Shown in pieces: positions 48,000-56,771 of a stretch of DNA of 64,000 nucleotides. Numbering within the stretch: the first letter of the stretch is position 1; each line of letters starts with the position of its first letter. This stretch comes from Nocardioides sp. B-3 (GTDB lineage Bacteria; Actinomycetota; Actinomycetes; Propionibacteriales; Nocardioidaceae): the NCBI RefSeq assembly GCF_024703895.1, contig NZ_CP087968.1:4340001-4404000 (forward strand), in the 5' to 3' direction. The notes under the pieces were generated by a model that saw nothing but the letters and a program-made list of their open reading frames with translations, was not told where the DNA came from and did no database searches. Position numbers and translations under genes: made by a program.

Positions 48000-48233
48000 G
48001 CCGGGGCCAGCCGAGGGACCCGGCGGCACATCTCGAACTGGGAGCGGATGTGGAATCAGGTCGTCGACGACACCGCCTATGACTGGGTCACCTTCCACAC
48101 CTTCCGCAGGTCGGTGGCAACCCTCATCGACCGCGAGGTGGGCCTCGAGGCCGCACAGGCTCAGCTCGGTCACGAGGACCGCGACATCACCCGGGACTAC
48201 TACGTCCACAAGGCTCGGTCGCGATCCCGGGAC
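48000..48233 (+). pseudogene. C-terminal fragment of a tyrosine integrase
   Basis: The frame reads SRGTRRHISNWERMWNQVVD, then FHTFRRSVATLIDREVGLEA (H-x-x-R box) and LGHEDRDITRDYYVHKARS with the catalytic tyrosine. This is the last ~75 residues of a phage-type integrase. The N-terminal and central parts, including Arg I, are missing upstream, where only 260 bases separate it from the divergent ABC operon. It differs in sequence from the integrase at 21.7 kb. Repeat R2 lies just downstream, as expected for an attachment site. Confidence 0.75.
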
Positions 48234-48453
48234 TCAGCTCGCGAATTGAAGTCGCAGCCACGTCCGCTTGCTTCCGCAGGCGCTAGGCACCACAGGGCGT
48301 CCGGCAGGCCGCCGCGAGCGAGCCCACGACAACCTCCATCGCCACGACGTCTCCTTCCTCACTGCCTTCGAGGCCGGTGACTGACGACGATCCACCGAGG
48401 CTGTCAGCCGAGGCTTCAGGTTTCTGCAGAGTCGCGATGGGTACCTCCAACTC

Positions 48454-48542
48454 GGCGATGCCGCCCGAGTGCCTTGCGCCGTTGACACCCGTTGACGACT
48501 CCTGCCGATAGATGGCATCTGACCCGGGCAAACGCCAGAATG
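48454..48542. repeat. Repeat R2 (partial)
   Basis: The segment GGCGATGCCGCCCGAGTGCC ... GTTGACACCCGTTGACGAC ... GATGGCATCTGACCCGGGCA AACGCCAGAAT matches the central part of R1 and R3 in the same orientation. The 3' part of the longer repeats, with TTGACAGAGTTT, is missing. It lies downstream of the integrase fragment. Confidence 0.65.
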
Positions 48543-48700
48543 ACGGTGGCGCCGGGCTCGCGCTTTCTTGCTGGGATCTGACATCGATAGCCGACTCTGC
48601 TGTCGTTTCGCGTGCCAAGCCGACACTTCGAATGGAACTCCTTCGAGTGCCGGGTTCAGTCCGCTTCGCCCAGCGCCGCATCCGCTTCAGCGAAGAGGTC

Positions 48701-49016
48701 TCATAGTGAGACCATCCACGCCGGGAGATCTCTGGAGAGCGTCAGCCGGGTGAGCTCGCGGTTGATCTCGTCGTACTGATGGATGATGAAGTTGCGGTTC
48801 GCGACGGCGAGTGCCCACTCCACGCCGTCCGGAGCCGGGACCCCGAGCCGGGACAACCGGTTGGCTGCTTCACCCAGCTTCATCATGAGTGAGTCCCCCG
48901 CCTCCCCGGAGCAGGTCGTCGGCGAGGTAGGCCACCTTGCCGCGTGCCACGATCTCGTCGACACGGCTTAGCCATGTCTGGATGTGGAGCAGTTCCTTGG
49001 CTGCCTTGAGCTCCAT
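48701..49016 (-). CDS. HEPN-domain toxin (DUF86-like), frameshifted
   Basis: Start MELKAAKELLHIQTWLSRVD (49016) overlaps the antitoxin stop as ATGA. After one shift near 48895 it continues DSLMMKLGEAANRLSRLGVP and WALAVANRNFIIHQYDEINR, giving the R-x4-H-x-Y motif of HEPN ribonucleases paired with MNT antitoxins. It ends at 48701. In this group the MNT enzyme adds AMP to the HEPN tyrosine to block it. About 105 residues. Confidence 0.85.
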
Positions 49017-49490
49017 CAGAGCAGCACCGCCTCGCGGCGGATGTCGTCATCCAGCTTCGCCTTCAGGCCCCCGTAATCGACCGGGTCGATCTGCCGGCCG
49101 AGCACCTGCTCGATCAACTGCTTGAACTTGATGAATCCGAATGACGACGTGCCTGCGGGCGCCTCGACCGGGAGATCGATGTCGGAGTCGTGTCGCGCCT
49201 CACCGCGAGCCACCGAACCGAACACAGCGAGCCTGCCGTACCCCCGACTCCTCAGCGAGACGACGCAGGACCGGCGCGGCGGCCTCGACCGGGGCTTGGG
49301 GGTGAACCCGCGCCATGTCCTGCGACGCCTTCAACTGTTGACTGACCGCAGGCTGGCTGATGGCCAGTGCTGCTGCGATCTCGCGCTGGTTCATCCCGGT
49401 CGCCACCATCGCCCGAAGGGCGAGCGTGCGCCGGAGGCGCGCGACGTCCTCATCATGTCGCGCGCCGTGATACTCAACCGGGAGAGTCAT
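49016..49490 (-). CDS. MNT nucleotidyltransferase antitoxin with N-terminal HTH, frameshifted
   Basis: Starts MTLPVEYHGARHDEDVARLR. A helix-turn-helix follows (MNQREIAAALAISQPAVSQQ) and, after a shift near 49235, the minimal nucleotidyltransferase motif VFGSVARGEARHDSDIDLPV with its two aspartates, then FKQLIEQVLGRQIDPVDYGG. It ends at 49016, overlapping the HEPN gene. A DNA-binding domain on the antitoxin would allow autoregulation of the pair. The gene order antitoxin then toxin is typical. Confidence 0.8.
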
Positions 49491-49764
49491 AAGGTCACCT
49501 TATCAGCGCGTTGGTACCGCCTCCGTCCATGAATCCGCCGACGTACACGCCCCACGTCGCGTGCCCCGGCCGGAGCGGCCGGTCCATGACGGCCGGGGAT
49601 CTGGCGAGTCTCGTCGTTTCCGGCCTGTTTTTGAACACCTGACTTGGCCGATCCAAGCCCGTGGACATCCGTTTGATCCAGAATCTTCGCAGGTCAGATG
49701 GCATTTGGAACCCGCAGACGCCAACTCGAAGCAGACAACCGCAGGCCACAAACCTTCAAATCTC
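49491..49764. other. Intergenic upstream of the HEPN/MNT pair
   Basis: This is about 275 bases with no convincing gene. The antitoxin promoter should lie at the left end. AAGGTCACCTTATCAG near 49491-49506 contains the dyad AAGGT-CACCTT close to the antitoxin start, a possible autoregulatory operator. Confidence 0.35.
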
Positions 49765-49806
49765 GAAGGGCCTCTGGTCTGCGTTTCCGCAGGCCAGAGG
49801 CCCTTC
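49765..49806 (-). terminator. Strong hairpin next to the tRNA-like T arm
   Basis: GAAGGGCCTCTGGTCTGCG and CGCAGGCCAGAGGCCCTTC form a 19-bp stem with a single G-T wobble and a 4-base loop. On the minus strand it follows directly after a tRNA 3'-end-like sequence, as a rho-independent terminator of a tRNA gene would, although the trailing T-run is weak. Confidence 0.6.
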
Positions 49807-49808
49807 GT

Positions 49809-49845
49809 GGGCTCCTCCGATTGGACTCGAACCAATAACCCTCCG
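49809..49845 (-). other. tRNA 3'-end-like sequence (attachment-site candidate)
   Basis: On the minus strand CGGAGGGTTATTGGTTCGAG continues TCCAATCGGAGGAGCCC. ATTGG-TTCGAGT-CCAAT is a perfect T stem-loop followed by an acceptor-like strand. No matching 5' half, D arm or anticodon arm is found upstream, so it is not a complete tRNA gene. R1 holds a decayed relative (GAGGGTTGTTGGTTC). It is probably the tRNA-derived half of an att site. Confidence 0.55.
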
Positions 49846-50012
49846 ATGCCGCCCCGAGTGCGTTGCCCGGTTGACACCAGCTGACGACCTGTGCCGATTT
49901 ATGGATTTATGGCACTTGACCTGCGCAAACGCTGGAATCGAGTGTTGTCGTGCTATCGCTGGTTGACAGCTCTTGACAGAGTTTCCGGCCTGTTGGTGGA
50001 CACCTTCGAGTC
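49832..50012. repeat. Repeat R3
   Basis: This is the longest relative of R1. CCAATAACCCTCCGATGC, then GGTTGACACCAGCTGACGAC, a central CTGGAATCGAGTGTTGTCG and the end GACAGAGTTTCCGGCCTGTT and GGACACCTTCGAGTC. It is in direct orientation with R1 and R2. It lies to the right of the HEPN/MNT pair. Confidence 0.7.
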
Positions 50013-50520
50013 AGCGAGAAGCAGGTGGCCCTCGATTTCGTCCGTGCCCCACGTGCCACGACCGAGCAGCAACCACTGGCCCCGTCCGCAACTCAGGCGC
50101 AACCATCCATTGGCTGCTGGCGAGGCACGCGTCGAACCATGTCCCTTCGCATGTTCTCCCCCGCCAAAGTTCAAAAGGGAGAGTGCAAGTGCAAACCCGG
50201 CGCCGCGCCTCAGTCGGCCCGACGATCACTCGATGGAACAGGTGACCCGCTCAAGCGTCAGTCTCATCGACGTAAGTCTCACGCTCTCAGATTCTCGGCG
50301 ATGCCCGCGATAGGCACCACCCCAGCACCACCCCTCGCGGAAGGTGACCTCGCACCCCGGCGATCTCGGTCTCGTGCTGAACGGCCCGACGGGCGTGGAG
50401 CGTAGGGCCACGCCACACCGCGAACTCGGACAGCTTGCAACCCGCGTCGACGTCAAGGCGTCTGTCGCGTTGATTCGTTCTCCCATTCCCTCTCGTTTAC
50501 CGGGTTGCGGCTAGCGGTCA
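50013..50520. other. Intergenic, no gene seen
   Basis: This is about 500 bases of ordinary GC-rich sequence between R3 and the DUF202 genes. Open frames on both strands give low-complexity Arg/Ser products. No RNA gene or repeat is recognised. Confidence 0.4.
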
Positions 50521-50821
50521 TCAGAGGGATCTGACCATCCACCGGGCCTCGGTGAAACAGAGCGCTACGAGCGCCGCAGCACACACAGTGACCCGGCGTG
50601 CCGCCTGTTGCCCGCCTGCGCCTTCACGTAGCGCGAACGCCGAGAAAAGCACTACGGATGCGAGGCCAATGGCTAGCACGACTCCGGTTGCTGTCGAGTC
50701 GCCGCCGATCATTGGGTGGCGGGCCACCACTAAGGCTGCAGGCGACGATCGCCAGTCGAGTACGTGACCAAGACAACTGCGTGCGTTCGGGTTGGAGCCC
50801 ATTCCCTAGCCCCATCTCCAT
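50521..50821 (-). CDS. DUF202 membrane protein (second of pair), frameshifted
   Basis: Start MEMGLGNGLQPERTQLSWSR (50821), where QPERTxLSWxRT is the DUF202 signature. After a shift near 50727 it continues ALVVARHPMIGGDSTATGVV and AIGLASVVLFSAFAL, and ends RRVTVCAAALVALCFTEARW ... SL at 50521. Three membrane segments in ~100 residues. Tandem DUF202 genes are common. Function is unknown. Confidence 0.75.
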
Positions 50822-50826
50822 GTCGC

Positions 50827-51211
50827 TCAGAGCAGGACTGCGAGGGGTCACCGGGACGGCGATCGCGACTAAGCCGACCAGGACTGGGACGGGTGCTCGG
50901 CGACGCGGCAACGGTTCGCCACGGCGGATGGCACGCTCGGTACGGGCCCAACTCCACCATCCATGCACGCACACGGCGATGGCAAAAAGGCTCAGCGCCA
51001 CACACACCGCGACACGGAACGCTGGCTCGTCTCCGAGTTCGAGCGCATCGGCGGCTACGGCGAGTGCCGGGCAACCGAGAGCCGTGCGGATCCACGCTAG
51101 AAAGGTCCGTTCGTTCGCCGGGGTGAAGCGGACGTCAGGCTCCTCGGTGCCGTCGTAGACCCGGGATTCAAGCCGTCGCGTAGGGCTGGTCGGAGACATG
51201 TTGAGCGTCAT
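50827..51211 (-). CDS. DUF202 (YidH-like) membrane protein, frameshifted near end
   Basis: Start MTLNMSPTSPTRRLESRVYD overlaps the MhpB-like stop as ATGA. The family motif is VRFTPANERTFLAWIRTALG. Three hydrophobic segments follow, and a one-base shift near 50840 gives the expected end AIAVPVTLAVLL and a stop at 50827, five bases before the next DUF202 gene. Function is unknown. The coupling to an aromatic ring-cleavage gene may be only positional. Confidence 0.8.
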
Positions 51212-52150
51212 CGTGGTGCCGCGGCGGTGACGGCGAAGCCGGCGATCAGCTCGGGGATCTCCCGGTAGAAGCGGTACTGCATCTCGTACAGGGCCAGTTG
51301 CGGACAAGGCGGCGTAGGCGGCGAGCCAGTCCGCACTTCGTGCGCAGAGTGACCGCCCTGCTCGGTAATGAACTCGGGCGTCCAAGCGTCGATCGCTGTG
51401 GTTTCACCCCTCTCGAGGAAGTCGAGAAATTGGTTGTCCCACTGAGCATTCAGCGGCTGCATGACCGCGGTGTCGCCGCCGGCGAAATTCTTGGCCGAGG
51501 CTGGCCAGCCATTCACCGCGTGCCTGCTCTCCGTCAGCCGGCCGTGATCCTCCGGCGATCATCCGCTCGCGGACGGTCGGCTGGGCGACGCCGATCTGGG
51601 GGGCGGGCGGGTCGTGGGAGAGACCGCCAGATCCTAGGAACAGAACTCGCTTGTCGAGAGCCGTGGCCCAGCGACCAATGGCCTCGCCGAGAAGTCTCAC
51701 TCGGCTCATTGGACCGAACGGCGGTGCGACGGAATTGATGAAGAGCGGGATGACCGGACGCTCGGCGATGCCACCCCAAAGGACCTCAAGGGGCTGTACG
51801 GCGCCATGGTCTACCTCCATACGCATGGAAACCGACAGATCCAGACCGTCAGCGAGCACGGCCTGTGCCAGAGACTGCGCGTCGGCCAGCGGGACTGGTA
51901 GGTCTCCGGCGGTGGAGCCGAAGTCCCCGACCGAGGAGGCGGCCAGCCCGATGGCGAACGGGGGCATCAGCTTGTAGAAGAACCCGTTGTAGTGGTCAGG
52001 CGCGAAGAGGATGACCAACTCGGGGTCGAACTCGTCGACGAAGCGCTTGGCCTCGGCGAAGGACTGGTCGACCATCTGTTCGACGCCATCGGGTAGAGGG
52101 GAGAACTCCAGCAGGGGACTGTGCGACATGCAGCAGAGAGCGACAGGCAC
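51208..52150 (-). CDS. mhpB: 2,3-dihydroxyphenylpropionate 1,2-dioxygenase (MhpB-like), frameshifted
   Basis: A GTG at 52150 opens VPVALCCMSHSPLLEFSPLP. Class III extradiol motifs match MhpB closely along the length: PELVILFAPDHYNGFFYKLM, FAIGLAASSVGDFGSTAGDL, MRMEVDHGAVQPLEVLWGG, VIPLFINSVAPPFGPMSRVR and KRVLFLGSGGLSHDPPAPQ. After shifts near 51540 and 51310, QPLNAQWDNQFLDFLERGE and YRFYREIPELIAGFAVTAAA finish the protein. It cleaves a catecholic propionate meta to the side chain with Fe(II). Its substrate should be the diol made by the dioxygenase and dehydrogenase at 59-64 kb, and its product that of the hydrolase at 61.8 kb. Confidence 0.9.
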
Positions 52151-52151
52151 G

Positions 52152-53002
52152 TCAGCCCTCCATCGTCGCGTTTCCGGCGGCCGAGGCAGCGCGGATACCG
52201 GAAAGAACGCGTCCGCGAAGTGCGGAGTACTCCGCCGTTGCCTTCTGTACTGATCTGGTCACGATCGGGACCCAGCGGCACGTCGAGGCAGTCGGCGACC
52301 TCGGCTGGCTTGCCCGCGAGCACCACGATGCGGTCGGATAAGTAGACCGCCTCGTCAATGTCGTGCGTCACCAGCAGGACCGTCATGCCGAACTCGCGGC
52401 GGAGGCGCAGGACCAGGTCCTCGAGGTCGAACCGGGTCTGGGCGTCTACGGACGCAAACGGTTCGTCCATGACCAAAATCTCCGGCTGGTAGGCAAGCGC
52501 GCGCGATTGCCACCCGCTGCTGCATTCCGCCAGACAACTGCCACGGGTACTTGTCGACATCCGCCGCGAGGCCGACGGCGGCGAGTGCCGTCGCGGTCCG
52601 TTCCCGGACGTCCCGGCGGTTCACCTTGGCCGCAGAGAGAGGCAGGGCGACGTTCTTCTCGATGGTGTACCGGGGCAGCAGGCTGCGGCTGTAATCCTGC
52701 AGGACTAGTGCCAGCTGACGAGGAGGCTCGGTGACTCGCTGACCGTCAAGCCGCACTTCGCCCGCTGTCGGGCGCATCAGGCCACTGAGGACCCGCAGGA
52801 GGGTCGTCTTGCCTATGCCGGAGGGACCGACAAGCGAGACGAACTCCCCGCGGCCGATCTCGAAGGTGATGTCACCCGGGATGGGCCGGTCGCCGGCCGT
52901 CGTGTGGTATGTGAAGGCGACGTGATCGGCCGCCGGGACAATGTCCGGCTCGGCAGAAGCGCTGTCTTGGCCGCTGACGACGGCGTCCATGGTGTTGGTC
53001 AT
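52152..53002 (-). CDS. NitT/TauT-type ABC importer ATPase, frameshifted
   Basis: Starts MTNTMDAVVSGQDSASAEPD after AAAGG. Walker A is SLVGPSGIGKTTLLRVLSGL, the signature WQLSGGMQQRVAIARA and, after a shift near 52505, Walker B PEILVMDEPFASVDAQTRFD and the H-loop VLLVTHDIDEAVYLSDRIVV. A last shift near 52245 gives the tail ASAAGNATMEG ending at 52152. About 283 residues. It energises the importer whose two permeases and binding protein lie upstream, and ends two bases from the mhpB start. Confidence 0.85.
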
Positions 53003-53052
53003 CGGGTTCACCTTTCCGCTGCGCGAAAGTTCGGATTCGTCCATTTCGGGGC

Positions 53053-53880
53053 CTATCCCGCGTGTAGGGCGCGTCGGGCAAAGTGCCAGCGCAGCACGAC
53101 ACGCTCAAGAGTTGAGAAGAGCAGGTTGATGAGATAGCCCAAAAGGCCGATTAGTAGCGCCCCGGCCCACATGTCGACCAGCGCGTAGCTTTGCTGCGCC
53201 TGCAAAACGAAGTAGCCCAAACCACTGGAGGCAACCAGCATTTCGCCCACGATCATGAGGACCAAGCCGATGGCCAAGGAAGTGCGGATCCCGGCGAAGA
53301 TTTGGGGAGCGGCGGCCGGCAGCAGGACCTTGAAGATAGTTGCGGCTCGACCGAGGCGGTAGGAGCGCGCCATGTCACGCAGCGCCGGGTCGACTGCTCG
53401 GACCCCGTCCCGGGCTCCCAAAAGGATTGGCCATATTGCGCCCGCGACGATAAAAGCGACCTTCATGCCATCACCGATGCCAGCGATCGCAATGAACGCC
53501 GGGAGCAAGGCTAGCTTCGGAAGGGCCCAGCCAAAACTGAGCACCGGGGACACGATCTGCTGGAGAGTTCGCAGGGAGCCGAGAAGTACGCCAAGGGGGA
53601 TGCCGATCAGGCAGGACAGCGCGATGGCCGGGCTGAAGTTTCGCAAACTCGGCCAGACGTCCGTGGGCACCTGCTCGAAAAGCCAGAGTTCTCGGAACCT
53701 CGCCCAGATCTCCGACAAGGGCGGAAAGTAAAACGAAGTGCTCCCGCTTGAGAGGATCCACCATGCTGCCAGCACGGCGACGGCGAACCACAGTTCACCG
53801 GCGACCGCGACGACCCACTGGACCACTCGCATGGGTTGCCAGCGTCTCACGAGATGACCGGGCGCTGCGACGGATGCCAT
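53053..53880 (-). CDS. NitT/TauT-type ABC importer permease 2
   Basis: An intact 275-residue membrane protein from MASVAAPGHLVRRWQPMRVV. It has about six helices and the EAA-like loop AVDPALRDMARSYRLGRAAT, with FKVLLPAAAPQIFAGIRTSL, as in SsuC and TauC permeases. The start lies inside the end of permease 1 (34-base overlap), so translation is coupled. Confidence 0.9.
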   Translation of the reverse strand: MASVAAPGHLVRRWQPMRVVQWVVAVAGELWFAVAVLAAWWILSSGSTSFYFPPLSEIWARFRELWLFEQVPTDVWPSLRNFSPAIALSCLIGIPLGVLLGSLRTLQQIVSPVLSFGWALPKLALLPAFIAIAGIGDGMKVAFIVAGAIWPILLGARDGVRAVDPALRDMARSYRLGRAATIFKVLLPAAAPQIFAGIRTSLAIGLVLMIVGEMLVASSGLGYFVLQAQQSYALVDMWAGALLIGLLGYLINLLFSTLERVVLRWHFARRALHAG

Positions 53881-54665
53881 GCCAGTGCCTTTCGCTCGAT
53901 GAAGAAAAAGACGGAATTGACTGCGAGGCCCAGCACACCAGCGACGACGATCAGGGCGTACATGCCGGCCAGATCGTTGTTGGTCTGCGCGTCGAAGATC
54001 GCGCGGCCGAGTCCGGGGGCGGAGGTCACCATCTCCGAGCCGATGGTCAGCAGCAGTGCGAGGACCGCCGACACCCGTGCGCCCGTCACCGGGTATGGAG
54101 AGATCGTGGGCATCATTACGGAGCGAAAGAACCGGAAGCCCCTGATGCGGTAGGCGCGCGGTGTGCACCACAGTCCCGTCAACGTCGTGGACGCCGTACA
54201 TCGACTGGATGAGAATCGGCCAGACACCCCCCAGAACGACAAGGATGATCTTCATCTCCTGCGAAGGACCGAAGAACAACAGCACGAATGGGATCAGGAC
54301 CACCGGCGGGGTGGCTCGGAGGAACTCCATTACCGGGCGGACGGCGCGGTAGACCTTGTCGCTCCAGCCGAGCAGCGCCCCGATCGGGATCCCCACTGCG
54401 AGGCACAGAATGAGGCCGACCAGCCAGCTGATCAGAGAGTCGGAAAGCGCCGTCCAAAACGACGCGCGAGTGAACTGGTCGCCCAGCGTGCCGCGATCTC
54501 ACTCAGCGGCGAGAAGCCGCTTGCCGGCAGGATTCCTGCCCTGCACAGCAGCTCCCACGCGACTAGTAGGGCAACGACCAGAGCTACGCGAGCGACCTTT
54601 ATGCCGTGAGCGACAGCTCCGGACCTGCGCATCGTGCGCGTCCGTGGCAGTAGGGCGACTGGCAT
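53847..54665 (-). CDS. NitT/TauT-type ABC importer permease 1, frameshifted
   Basis: Start MPVALLPRTRTMRRSGAVAH overlaps the binding-protein stop as ATGA. Helices include VARVALVVALLVAWELLCRA. After shifts near 54470 and 54160 come LSDSLISWLVGLILCLAVGI, YRAVRPVMEFLRATPPVVLI, GFRFFRSVMMPTISPYPVTG (EAA-like region) and GLGRAIFDAQTNNDLAGMYA. It pairs with permease 2, so the importer has a heterodimeric membrane part. Confidence 0.85.
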
Positions 54666-55658
54666 CAGGGCGCCCACAGGAGGTCGGCGACTGTGGGCGT
54701 GTTTCGGGTCCAACCGAACTTTTCAATGTCGGCAATCGTGCTTTCTAGGGATGCCTGATCGAGCTCGGTACCGAAAGTAGTCGGCGGAAGCGCCTGCTCC
54801 GCCTCCTTGGGCATCTGCTGCTGCTCCGCGACGATCGCGTTGACCTCCTCGGGATGAGCGGTCGCATACTCATTGGCCTTCTCAATGGCCCCGATGAACT
54901 TCTCCGCCGTCTCGGCGTCGTCGTTGAGGAACTCGGTACTGGCGAACCACGCCGCGAAAAGGCCGCCCGGCGACGTCTCAAGCTCGGGGTAAGAGATCAC
55001 CTGATAGCCCTGACTGGCGGCTTGGGTGATGAATGGCTCGGTCACGATCATGCCGTCGATGTCACCCTTGTCCAAGGCGCTGAAGCCAGTTGGATAGTCC
55101 ATCTGGACGAGCTTGACCGAGGCGGGGTCGCCTCCGTCGGCCTCCACGGCATTCAGCAGCAACTGCTCGGGCGCGGCCTTGAGACCCGGAACGGCCACGG
55201 TCTCGCCAGCCGGGTCGGCGGCACTCTTCGCACTGCTGCCCCCCGGGACGATAATGCCGACGGCCGCATCTTCTTCCGTCGTGCCATACAGGCTTGACGG
55301 AGCGACCATTTTCACTGGTAGGCCCTGAGAGTTGGCAACTACGATCGGGACGATCAGGCGCGACCGCGAACTGCGCGTCGCCCGAAGCAATGAGCGGCAC
55401 CTCGGGCGCCAGCGTTCAGGCAAGACCTCCTCCTCAACCGTGATGCCAGCGTCCTCGAAGTAGCCCTGCTCCTTGGCGACGAAGTACGTCGCGGCGAACG
55501 AGGTCGGCTGCAGTGCGACCTTGACCGTCGTCGTGCCATCTTCGCCCTGCAGTGTCGCTGGAGCCGCCGCATGCAGCGAGCGATCCGACAAGGGCGATCC
55601 CGGTGACGCTAGCGGCCGCGCGAATGACGCGGACGCTGCGAGTGGTGTTCTTACGCAT
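54665..55658 (-). CDS. NitT/TauT-type substrate-binding lipoprotein, frameshifted
   Basis: Starts MRKNTTRSVRVIRAAASVTG at 55658, with signal peptide and lipobox LVGSLAACGGSS. After a shift near 55575 it reads TTTVKVALQPTSFAATYFVA, KEQGYFEDAGITVEEEVL (SsuA/NMT1 pattern) and, after a shift near 55360, VVANSQGLPVKMVAPSSLYG and GDIDGMIVTEPFITQAASQG. It ends at 54665. Related systems import phthalates, sulfonates and other aromatic acids. With the neighbours, a phenylpropionate-like acid is the likely cargo. Confidence 0.85.
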
Positions 55659-55710
55659 TGAAGCTCCTTGGGTCCGGCGCCGATTCTGTGACTGCGCTCA
55701 CAGCATGCAG

Positions 55711-55730
55711 CATGCTACATGTAGAAGCAC
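55711..55730. promoter_or_regulatory. Palindromic motif upstream of the NitT/TauT importer
   Basis: CATGCTACATGTAGAAGCAC includes the perfect 10-bp palindrome CTACATGTAG (55715-55724), and GCATGC lies just before it. It stands about 60 bases upstream of the binding-protein start. It shares ATGTAGAAG with the site at 47721-47740. Confidence 0.45.
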
Positions 55731-55756
55731 TAGACAAGAGGTCGGCTCAGTATTCT

Positions 55757-56771
55757 TCAGAATGACGCGGCGTCGTTGGCGACGCGAACGACCGTGCGGC
55801 CGATCAGCCCCCCGGCCAAGATCTTGGTGATCTCGTCAGCCACGTGTGGCAATCCGATCTCCTGTCCGCACAGTGCCTCGATATCCGTGGGTCGCAGGTC
55901 GGTCGCCATCCGCTCCCAGATGGCTACTCTTCGCTCCAGCGGGCACTGCACACTGTCAATCCCTAGGAGTGCGACTCCTCGCAGGATGTGGGGAAAGACC
56001 GACGCCGCGAAGGTTGGTCCAGCAGTGAGGCCGCTAGCCGCGACGGCTCCGCCGTATCTCGTCTCGGCCAGCACCTGCGCTAGGGGCGCACCCCCGACGC
56101 AGTCGACGGCTGCGGCCCATTGCTCTCGCGCGAGCGGCTTGGGTCGATCCGGTACGTCGACCCGGCCCATGACGCGTTGCGCTCCCAGAGAGAGCAACCA
56201 GTCGGCCCGGCTGGCCTTCCCGCTCGAAGCGACCACGTCGTAGCCCCGCTGGCCAAGCAGCGCGACCGCCACACTGCCCACACCACCGGTGGCTCCGGTG
56301 ACGAGGACGGGCCCGTGCTCCGGGCGAAGGCCGCGCTCCTCGAGCTGAACCACGCTAAGCGCGGCGGTGAATCCGGCCGTGCCGAAGATCATGGACTCTC
56401 GCGGCGTCAGGCCCACAGGTAGCGGGAAGGCCCACTCGACGGGGATCCGTGCGTATGCCGCGTAGCCGCCGTGGTGCGCCACGCCAAGGTCGTAGCCGTG
56501 TGCGACGACGATGTCGCCCACAGCAAAGTCGCCGGCCGCGTCCACGACCTCGCCGACGAGGTCGATGCCGGGCACCAACGGTGAGGTTCGTGCCACGCGT
56601 CCCTCTGGGGTCGAGGCGAGCGCGTCCTTGTAGTTGAGCGAGGAATAGAGGACGCGGACGCCTAGCTCGTCCGGCTCCGGGGAAGTTGCGAGGGACCTCT
56701 TCAAGGGTCGGGGTGGGGTCGGCCGTCCGTCCGCTGACCGGGGCGTTGAATCGCTCAGGGATGTTGCTCAT
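55757..56771 (-). CDS. MDR-family NADPH reductase (AcuI/YhdH, acryloyl-CoA reductase-like), frameshifted
   Basis: Starts MSNIPERFNAPVSGRTADPT after AGGAGG. A shift near 56705 leads to RVLYSSLNYKDALASTPEGR, PLVPGIDLVGEVVDAAGDFA, GLTPRESMIFGTAGFTAALS and the nucleotide site VLVTGATGGVGSVAVALLGQ. These are the hallmarks of the zinc-free YhdH/AcuI group, which reduces acryloyl-CoA and similar enoyl substrates with NADPH. Beside a CoA transferase, it may reduce the side chain of a cinnamate- or acrylate-type CoA ester, which is inference. Confidence 0.85.

Noticed and set aside
49503..49877. Minus-strand frame reading GGLLVRVQSEEPT
   Set aside because: This is a translation of tRNA-like T-arm and terminator sequence, a well-known type of false ORF.
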